DNA of 45,984 bases, from contig JAFRPY010000023.1 of the NCBI GenBank assembly GCA_017428925.1, positions 1 through 45,984 on the forward strand, given 5' to 3'. Position numbers and translations under genes: made by a program. The notes below the pieces were generated by a model. The model did not search any database and was not told the origin of the DNA. It saw nothing but the letters and a program-made list of their open reading frames with translations. Positions 39,386 to 45,984 of the stretch are shown one piece after another. The stretch's first letter is position 1. Each line of letters starts with the position of its first letter. The DNA comes from Prevotella sp. GTDB lineage: Bacteria > Bacteroidota > Bacteroidia > Bacteroidales > Bacteroidaceae.

Positions 39386-42300
39386 TTATTTCACGTAATC
39401 TTTATTTGTTATTTCCAACGGACGGGTGTACTGCAACAGCTCGGTATCGACATCGGCATCGTCGTCGTCGAACTTCATCGGCTTAATCTTCTCCTGCAGT
39501 GACTGGAAGATGACGAACAGTCCGGGAACGACGATAATCTGGAAAAGCGTTCCGATGAACATTCCGCCCACGGCAGCCGCACCGAGCGTCTGGTTTCCGT
39601 TCTTGCCCACACCAGATGCAAACATCATAGGCAGCAGTCCGATCACCATGGCCAGCGAGGTCATCAGGATAGGACGCAGACGGGCCGCAGCACCAAGGAT
39701 AGCCGACCACGAGATAGCCATACCCGTCTGGCGGCGCTCCAGGGCGAACTGCACAATCAGGATGGCGTTCTTGGCCAGCAGACCGATAAGCATGATAAGC
39801 GAAATCTGCATGTAGATGTCGTTGGCGTGGCCGAAGAGCATTGTAAAGAGGAAACAGCCAGCAAGGCCGAAGGGTACGGAGAGCACCACAGCCAGCGGCA
39901 AGATGTATGATTCGTACTGTGCCGACAGGATAAGGTAAATAAACATGAAGCAGAGCAGGAAGATCATCCACGTGGAGTTGGAAGCCTTGGCCTCCTCACG
40001 TGTCAGTCCGCTGAACTCATAGGAATATCCTGCAGGCAGTGTCTGGGCAGCCACTTCTCCGAGGGCTTTGATGGCCTCACCGGTAGAGACACCGTCGGCC
40101 ACTGTTGCCTGTACGTTGATAGAGGTGAAGAGGTTGAAGCGGTTGATGTTGGCAGGGCCGTAGACACGCTCCAGACGGCAGAACTCGTTGACGGGTGCCA
40201 TACCGGCTCCGGTGCGTACATATACATTATTGAGTGACTCCTGCGTCATGCGCGTCTCGGGCGCACCCTGCACCATGACACGGTAGAGTTTACCGTAACT
40301 GTTGAAGTTAGAAGCATAGAGACCGCCGTAGTAACCCTGCAGCGTAGAGAGCACCACGCGGGGCGAGATGCCGGCCTGCTTACACTTGGCCACATCAACA
40401 TGAATCATGTACTGCGGGTAGTTGGGGTTGTAACTGGTCTGGGCACGGCTCACCTCCGGCCGTTCATTATATGCCTTGAGGAAGTTCTGGACAACACTAT
40501 AGAACTTGTTCAGGTCGCCGCCAGTACGGTCCTGCATGACAACGGAAATACCGTTAGAGGCCGAATAACCCTGCACCATAGGCGGCGCGAAGGCCAGAAT
40601 GGAAGCGTCCTTGATGTGAGCGGTCTTCATAAACAACTGGGCCTGGATTCCCGTCACCGCATCGGGATCGAGGAAGAAGCGATAGATGCCGTCGCCCTGC
40701 CACAATCCGCTGATTTTCCACCACAGTCCGTGCTGGCGTTCCTCGAAGGGCTTCAACTTGATGATAAATGTGGCCTGGTCACTACCCGAACCTGCGATGA
40801 AGTTATAGCCCTGCAGTTGCTCGCGGCTCAGCACGGCGGGGAAAGCGGCAAGGATGGAGTCCACCTCGTTGATAACCTGCTGGGTGCGTGCTACCGAGGT
40901 TGCCGGCGGCATGGTGATGGTACAGAACATCACGCCCTGATCCTCGTCGGGTACCAGACCTGTCTTCGTTGTAAACATTGTGATGCCCAGCACAACAATA
41001 CCCAGGATGACCGTCGTGATAACGGCGATGGGCTTGCGCACCAGTTTCTGAACCGCATTCTTATATTTCGTGTTCATCGCGTTAAAAGACGTATTGAACG
41101 ACGTATGGAAGCGGTCGAGCATGGACATCTTCTTCTCATGACCTTCCTTGTCGTGCGGTTTCAGGAAGATGGCGCAGAGGGCCGGCGACAGCGTCAGTGC
41201 GTTGGCTGCCGAGATGACGATGGCGATGGCCATTGTCAGTCCGAACTGCTTATAGAAAGTTCCTGTAACACCGCCCATGAACGACACGGGGATAAACACC
41301 GAGGCCATAACGAGCGTAATAGAAATGATGGCTCCCGAAATCTCGTTCATGGCATCGATAGAAGCCTGCAGGGCACTCTTATAACCGAGGTCAAGCTTGG
41401 CATGCACGGCCTCTACCACCACGATGGCATCGTCCACCACAATGGCGATGGCCAGCAGCAAGGCCGAAAGCACAAGCAGGTTGATGGAGAATCCCATCAT
41501 GTTGAGGAAGAAGAACGTACCGATGAGCGATACGGGAACGGCAATCAGCGGGATAAGCGTTGAGCGCCAGTCCTGCAGGAAGACATACACCACGAGGAAC
41601 ACCAGAATGAGCGTGAGGACAAGGGTGAATACCACCTCCTCGATGGACGCGAAGAGGAATTCCGTCACGTCCATATTGATGCGGTATTCCAGTCCCGGCG
41701 GGAACGACTTAGCCTGTTCCTCAAGCACATTCTTACAGTCGCGGGCAATCTGCGTGGCATTGGAGCCGGCCACCTGCTGCACCATACCCATGACCGACGG
41801 CATGCCATTGTCGTGCATCGACACGCTGTAGGTCAGTGCGCCAAGTTTGATGTCGGCCACGTCTTTCAATTTCAGCGTCTGGCCACTGCCATCGCTCGAA
41901 ATGATGATGTTTCCAAACTCCTCTGCCGTCTTCAGTCGGCCGGTATAGCGCATGTCGTACTCGAAAGCCACATCGCTCTGCTCGCCGAACTTACCCGGGG
42001 CAGCCTCGATGTTCTGCTCAGCCAGCACACTGGAGATGTCGGAAGGCATCAGGCCGTGCTGTTTCATCACGTCGGGCTTCAGCCACACGCGCATAGAGTA
42101 GGTCTTCATACCCGGAGACTGCACATCGCCGACGCCCTCTACACGTTTCAGCGCCGGCACAATGTTGATGTTGGCATAGTTGGTAATAAACTCGTCGTCG
42201 TAACGGCCGTCAGGCGACACCAGTGCATACATGATGACCTGTGAGTTCTGGCGCTTTTGCACCTGCACACCAATCTGCGTCACCTCGGAAGGCAGCAACG

Positions 42301-42646
42301 ACTGTGCCTGCTGCACACGGTTCTGCACGTTGACGGCACACATGTCGGGGTTGTATCCCTGACGGAAGGTGATGGTAATCTGTGCCGATCCAGAACCGGC
42401 GGTAGAAGTGATGTAGTCCATACCTTCCACACCATTGATGCTTTCCTCGAGCGGTGTGATGACGGAGTTCTTCACCGTCTCGGCATCGGCACCGGGGTAT
42501 GATGTCCAGACGCTCACCGTAGCGGGTGCAATGTTTGGATACTGCTCAATAGGCAGCGATACCAGTCCGATGAAGCCCAAGATGACGATGAGGATAGAAA
42601 TCACCGTCGAGAGCACCGGACGTTTTATAAATGCGGTAAATGTCAT
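39386..42646 (-). CDS. RND efflux permease (HAE1/AcrB family)
   Basis: The 1086-residue inner-membrane pump opens FIKRPVLSTVISILIVILG and has the two-fold RND repeat of helices and periplasmic loops. The proton-relay pair is in helix 4, AIVVDDAIVVVEAVH, and GFSINLLVLSALLLAI, FMGGVTGTFYKQFGLTMA and GLLAKNAILIVQFALE are further hallmarks. It exports drugs, dyes, bile salts or fatty acids using the proton gradient together with the adaptor and outer-membrane factor on either side. It begins 24 bases after the adaptor stop. Substrates cannot be told. Confidence 0.96.
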   Translation of the reverse strand: MTFTAFIKRPVLSTVISILIVILGFIGLVSLPIEQYPNIAPATVSVWTSYPGADAETVKNSVITPLEESINGVEGMDYITSTAGSGSAQITITFRQGYNPDMCAVNVQNRVQQAQSLLPSEVTQIGVQVQKRQNSQVIMYALVSPDGRYDDEFITNYANINIVPALKRVEGVGDVQSPGMKTYSMRVWLKPDVMKQHGLMPSDISSVLAEQNIEAAPGKFGEQSDVAFEYDMRYTGRLKTAEEFGNIIISSDGSGQTLKLKDVADIKLGALTYSVSMHDNGMPSVMGMVQQVAGSNATQIARDCKNVLEEQAKSFPPGLEYRINMDVTEFLFASIEEVVFTLVLTLILVFLVVYVFLQDWRSTLIPLIAVPVSLIGTFFFLNMMGFSINLLVLSALLLAIAIVVDDAIVVVEAVHAKLDLGYKSALQASIDAMNEISGAIISITLVMASVFIPVSFMGGVTGTFYKQFGLTMAIAIVISAANALTLSPALCAIFLKPHDKEGHEKKMSMLDRFHTSFNTSFNAMNTKYKNAVQKLVRKPIAVITTVILGIVVLGITMFTTKTGLVPDEDQGVMFCTITMPPATSVARTQQVINEVDSILAAFPAVLSREQLQGYNFIAGSGSDQATFIIKLKPFEERQHGLWWKISGLWQGDGIYRFFLDPDAVTGIQAQLFMKTAHIKDASILAFAPPMVQGYSASNGISVVMQDRTGGDLNKFYSVVQNFLKAYNERPEVSRAQTSYNPNYPQYMIHVDVAKCKQAGISPRVVLSTLQGYYGGLYASNFNSYGKLYRVMVQGAPETRMTQESLNNVYVRTGAGMAPVNEFCRLERVYGPANINRFNLFTSINVQATVADGVSTGEAIKALGEVAAQTLPAGYSYEFSGLTREEAKASNSTWMIFLLCFMFIYLILSAQYESYILPLAVVLSVPFGLAGCFLFTMLFGHANDIYMQISLIMLIGLLAKNAILIVQFALERRQTGMAISWSAILGAAARLRPILMTSLAMVIGLLPMMFASGVGKNGNQTLGAAAVGGMFIGTLFQIIVVPGLFVIFQSLQEKIKPMKFDDDDADVDTELLQYTRPLEITNKDYVK

Positions 42647-42670
42647 ATTCGTTTATTGAAAAAAGTTATC

Positions 42671-43858
42671 CTATTTCTTCTGCATCGTCTCGACTATTTC
42701 ACCGGCAGTCATAGCTCCTGCCTGATCCTTAATCTTCTTCTGATACTGCTCGGGCGTGATAGGTTTGATTTCCATTCCGTCGGAGAGTTTGGTAATTCCG
42801 TTGGTGACATATTTGTCGCCCACATTCAGTCCACTGGTAACGATGAAATTGTTGCCATCGTTCTGGGGATTGACGGTAATCTCTGTGTATTTCACCTTAT
42901 TGTCCTTGCCCAGCACATAGACGAATTTCTTGTCCTGCACCTGGCTGACCACACTCTGCGGAATAACAATGGCCCTGCTGTCGGCGCGATCGATGACGAT
43001 AGAACCCGAACCGCCACTCTTCAGCAGACGCTCAGGGTTACTGAAGCGGGCAATGATCTGAATGGTACCCGTAGCAGCATCCACCACACCACTGGCTTTT
43101 ACCACACGACCTTCGTGGCCATATTCCGAACCGTCGGCCAACTGGAGTTTTACTGAGGGGAAATTGGCAATGGCAGCATTCATTCCACCTGCGTTCTTCG
43201 ACATGGAGAGCATATCTTTCTCCGTCATGGAGAAATAAACTTCCATCGTACTAATGTTAGACACCGTAGTCAAAGCAGGAGTGCTTGAGGCACTTACCAT
43301 AGCTCCCACCTTATAAGGAAGCGAGCCAATGACACCGCTCGTAGGACTTTTCACATAGCAGAACTGCAACGTCTCTTTGGCATTGGCTAGTCCAGCCTTG
43401 GCCTGAGCCAGCTGTGCCTGGGCAACCTGATATGAATTCTGGGCACTCTGCAATTCATACGCACCCACCACATTGTTCTCATTCAGTTTCTTGGTGTTCT
43501 CGTAAGTCAACTTAGCCGTATTACATTGAGCGGCTGCAGTATTGACGGAAGCCTGAGCCTGACGAACAGCTGCCTGATAGGTCTCATTGTCAATTACGAA
43601 GAGCAACTGTCCGGCTCCCACGCTCTGGCCTTCCTTCACACAAACGCGGGTAATAAAGCCAGCCACCTTTGGACGGATTTCCACATCCTGGATACCTTTG
43701 ATGGTAGCAGGATAAGTGGCCTGCAGCGTTGCACTGCTGACACCTGCCGTTTCTACAGGATACTCATTGTCTCCGAAACTCATGCCACCTTTCTTACCGC
43801 CGCATGAAACTATAAGTGCAGCAAGAACTGCAATCATTAAAAACTTGTACTTTTTCAT
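42671..43858 (-). CDS. RND efflux periplasmic adaptor lipoprotein
   Basis: The 395-residue membrane fusion protein starts MKKYKFLMIAVLAALIVSCGG (lipobox with Cys near residue 19); the in-frame ATG at 43888 is too far upstream of the signal peptide. It shows the lipoyl half-motifs (VEIRPKVAGFITRVCVKEGQ and FCYVKSPTSGVIGSL), a coiled-coil hairpin rich in Gln and Ala between them, and the beta-barrel region (LLKSGGSGSIVIDRADS ... VIPQSVVSQVQ). It joins pump and outer-membrane factor. First gene of the operon adaptor-permease-outer-membrane factor. Confidence 0.95.
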   Translation of the reverse strand: MKKYKFLMIAVLAALIVSCGGKKGGMSFGDNEYPVETAGVSSATLQATYPATIKGIQDVEIRPKVAGFITRVCVKEGQSVGAGQLLFVIDNETYQAAVRQAQASVNTAAAQCNTAKLTYENTKKLNENNVVGAYELQSAQNSYQVAQAQLAQAKAGLANAKETLQFCYVKSPTSGVIGSLPYKVGAMVSASSTPALTTVSNISTMEVYFSMTEKDMLSMSKNAGGMNAAIANFPSVKLQLADGSEYGHEGRVVKASGVVDAATGTIQIIARFSNPERLLKSGGSGSIVIDRADSRAIVIPQSVVSQVQDKKFVYVLGKDNKVKYTEITVNPQNDGNNFIVTSGLNVGDKYVTNGITKLSDGMEIKPITPEQYQKKIKDQAGAMTAGEIVETMQKK

Positions 43859-43950
43859 ACCTATTTTATAAATTATATTTTTTGACAATTAATCGATATG
43901 ACGATAAATACTATTTGAAAACTTTTTCCTGATTTTCAGTTTTCAAGATG

Positions 43951-43958
43951 CAAAATTA
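43951..43958 (-). promoter_or_regulatory. Possible -7 element of efflux operon
   Basis: TAATTTTG on the minus strand followed by C fits TAnnTTTG, about 95 bases before the adaptor start. No convincing -33 box is spaced correctly, so this is weak. Confidence 0.35.
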
Positions 43959-44076
43959 CATAAAAAAACCGAATGCTGAGTGAATTAAAGATTTGAAGTA
44001 GGCTGATTTATGTTTTTTTAATCCTTAATCCCTCTTAACGCACCATAAATCCATCAGAACATCAAAATCCCCTATC

Positions 44077-45513
44077 CTATTTCTCTTTCATCACCAACCC
44101 CATCTTGGCAGCTTTCTTCATCAGCAGTTCCATCAACGGTTCACGCTCATTTTCAACTAAATTGTCGAGAACAGCATCTTTCAGGCATTGTTTCAAGGCT
44201 CCTACTTGTGGTGAAGGTTTCAGATTGAACATTTCCATGATTTCATTACCGTCGATGACTGGCTGAAGCAAACGCTTGTAGTCTTTCTCCTTCAGGTCGG
44301 TGATTTTCTCGCGAACCATACGGAAATTCTCACGAAACTGTGCCTTGCGCACTTCGTTCTTCGAAGTGATGTCGGCTTCGCAGAGCGTCATCAGGTCGTC
44401 GATGTCGTCCCCGGCATCGTTAAGCAGACGGCGGACGGCACTGTCGGTAACCACCTCGTCGGCAATCACTATAGGGCGCATGTGCAAGTCGACGAGCTTC
44501 TGCACATACTTCATCTTCGCATCCAACGGCAACTTCATGCGGCGGAAAATCGTAGGAACCATCTTGGCACCCAGATAGTTATGATTATGAAAAGTCCAGC
44601 CCGTCAATGGGTCCCAACGTTTCGACTTGGGCTTTCCGATATCGTGCAAGAGCGCAGACCACCGTAGCCATAGTCCCCCACCCTTCATGGCAACGTTATC
44701 CACTACTTCCAAGGTGTGGTAGAAATTATTCTTATGGGCACGACCGTTACGGGTCTCCACGATGTCGAGGGCGCAGAGTTCGGGCAGGAACTGATACAAC
44801 AGTCCCGTGTCGTAAAGCTCGTAGATGCCACGACTTGGTTTTTCGGTCATCAGAATCTTATTAAACTCCTCCTGGATGCGCTCACCACTGATAATCTGCA
44901 AACGGTTGGCATTGCGGGTAATGGCATCGCGAGTCTCGCGTTCGATGTCAAAGCACAACTGGGCGGAAAACCTTACGGCACGTAACATGCGCAACGGGTC
45001 ATCCGAAAAAGTAATGTCGGGGTCCAACGGGGTGCGGATAATACCATCCTCCATATCGTAAAGTCCGTCGAAAGGATCTACAAGTTCACCAAACCTATTC
45101 TTATTCAGACAGATAGCCAACGCATTAATAGTGAAATCACGGCGGTTCTGGTCGTCTTCCAGCGTACCATTTTCCACAACAGGTTTACGCGAATCATGGC
45201 TATAGCTTTCCTTGCGAGCCCCGACAAACTCCACCTCCGTTTCCTTGAACTTCACCTGAGCAGTCCCAAAATTCTTGAAAACGGAAAGGTGGGCTTTACG
45301 ACCCAGTTTTTCTTTCAGACGTTTAGCCACCTCGATACCACTGCCTACAACAACCACATCGATATCTTTCGAAGGACGTTCCAAGAAAATATCACGCACG
45401 AATCCACCCACCACATAGCATTCCATTCCCAATTCGTCAGCCGAATCAGAAATCAAATGAAAAATGTTTTTATCGAGAATCTCTGCTAATTGTGCGTCGC
45501 TGTAGAGTATCAT
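44077..45513 (-). CDS. cca: CCA tRNA nucleotidyltransferase with HD domain
   Basis: The 478-residue enzyme adds or repairs the CCA end of tRNAs. The nucleotidyltransferase motif is YVVGGFVRDIFLERPSKDIDVVVVG, followed by RRDFTINALAI, DPDITFSDDPLRMLRAVRFSAQ (nucleotide-binding region) and, in the second half, an HD phosphohydrolase-type domain (HNNFYHTLEVVDNV, LLHDIGKP). Class II architecture with HD is usual in Bacteroidota; a poly(A) polymerase activity cannot be fully excluded. It stands alone on the minus strand. Confidence 0.94.
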   Translation of the reverse strand: MILYSDAQLAEILDKNIFHLISDSADELGMECYVVGGFVRDIFLERPSKDIDVVVVGSGIEVAKRLKEKLGRKAHLSVFKNFGTAQVKFKETEVEFVGARKESYSHDSRKPVVENGTLEDDQNRRDFTINALAICLNKNRFGELVDPFDGLYDMEDGIIRTPLDPDITFSDDPLRMLRAVRFSAQLCFDIERETRDAITRNANRLQIISGERIQEEFNKILMTEKPSRGIYELYDTGLLYQFLPELCALDIVETRNGRAHKNNFYHTLEVVDNVAMKGGGLWLRWSALLHDIGKPKSKRWDPLTGWTFHNHNYLGAKMVPTIFRRMKLPLDAKMKYVQKLVDLHMRPIVIADEVVTDSAVRRLLNDAGDDIDDLMTLCEADITSKNEVRKAQFRENFRMVREKITDLKEKDYKRLLQPVIDGNEIMEMFNLKPSPQVGALKQCLKDAVLDNLVENEREPLMELLMKKAAKMGLVMKEK

Positions 45514-45538
45514 ATCCCAGTTGTTTAGAATTCACGTG

Positions 45539-45546
45539 CAAAAGTA
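45539..45546 (-). promoter_or_regulatory. Possible -7 element of cca
   Basis: TACTTTTG on the minus strand followed by CACG lies 26 bases before the cca start, an excellent -7 match and position. The -33 box is unclear. Confidence 0.6.
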
Positions 45547-45785
45547 CAACTTTTTTTTCAATTCCCGATATATATCCCTAAAAAAGCCGCAGCCAAGGTT
45601 CCAATTGCAGAACCACTGCCCCCCATTCGCAGAACACAAGATCACCTTTTGCGGATATTCAAAATTCCCGACATTTTCACTTCAACAATTCATTGAAAAG
45701 TAGAAAAAGGGAAATGGGATTTCGGCGGATTCTGTGTCTTTGAAATGCAAAAAACCAGCATCCGCCAAGCAAATCATCAGCATTT

Positions 45786-45917
45786 AGACTTCAATTCCTG
45801 TTCATTTAAAGTCCAAATGATAAGCAATTAAAGTTCGGATAATGAGCAATCAGACTTCAACTGACGGTCAGTTGAAGTCCAAAAGCCTATGATTTAAAGT
45901 GGTTCATCCGAGAAATG
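45786..45917. repeat. 22-base-period array C
   Basis: Units at 45786, 45808, 45830, 45852, 45874 and 45896. Units 1 and 4 begin AGACTTCAA; units 2, 3, 5 and 6 begin (A/G)AAGT, the opposite orientation. The unit ends read TCATTT, GCAATT, GCAATC, TCAGTT, TGATTT. The same core and period occur in array A at 5427-5558. The rest of 45547-45785 has no gene or family I recognise; only short frames without support cross it. Confidence 0.8.
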
Positions 45918-45984
45918 ACGTGATGCCCTTGTTATGAAGGTCATATAGTCTGAGTTTAAAGTATTGTTCATCCCTGAATCCATA

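Overview
The window looks like chromosomal DNA of a Bacteroidales bacterium, most likely Prevotella/Segatella-like. This rests on Bacteroidota-type promoters (TTTG about 19-20 bases before TAnnTTTG), few strong Shine-Dalgarno sites, a BspA-type leucine-rich surface protein, the MurF-Alr fusion layout, Fkp, and the ftsX-DUF3098-uppP-truB-queA-folK cluster. The call is made from recognised protein families by eye; no database search was run. No rRNA, tRNA, prophage, transposase or CRISPR array was seen.

Layout. 1-4.3 kb: a secreted BspA-like protein followed by a small acidic protein (minus strand). 4.3-6.05 kb: a repeat-packed gene-free stretch with a long inverted repeat, 59-base repeats, a 22-base-period array and a good promoter reading into a nitroreductase (6.05-6.8 kb). 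7-11.7 kb: a hexuronate block on the minus strand (ExuT-like transporter, KduI with a signal peptide, an orphan galactitol-type EIIC permease), interrupted by an S23-type four-helix gene set in AT-rich repeats. 12-21.1 kb: a minus-strand run YfhO, Fkp, Nudix, GSCFA, MurF/Alr; the normally single MurF-Alr gene is split by a low-complexity insertion. 21.2-22.4 kb: mtnN-luxS (AI-2/methyl cycle) on the plus strand, meeting a MATE exporter that is translationally coupled to typA (22.4-25.5 kb). 25.8-30.4 kb: rpsO, then the convergent minus-strand cluster ftsX to folK. 30.7-36.8 kb: a radical SAM protein, a second 22-base array, and a 1541-residue secreted protein with two CotH-like domains followed by another small acidic protein. 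36.9-43.9 kb: an LpxA-family acyltransferase and a three-gene RND efflux operon. 44.1-45.5 kb: CCA-adding enzyme, then a third 22-base array at the right edge.

How genes work together. ExuT-like import, KduI isomerisation and the EIIC permease suggest uronate/pectin use. mtnN and luxS run consecutive steps of S-adenosylhomocysteine recycling. Fkp makes GDP-fucose for surface glycans. The adaptor, pump and outer-membrane factor form one tripartite exporter. The two large surface proteins share a C-terminal tail ending in a GKK-I-VK pattern, and each is followed by a small acidic protein of one family.

The most unusual content is non-coding: (1) three intergenic arrays of six or so imperfect units with a strict 22-base period, whose cores appear in either orientation; (2) a family of GC-rich palindromic elements, found between genes and also translated in-frame inside three genes; (3) low-complexity repeats, one of which breaks MurF-Alr; (4) an inverted repeat flanking an 850-base segment that carries a promoter.
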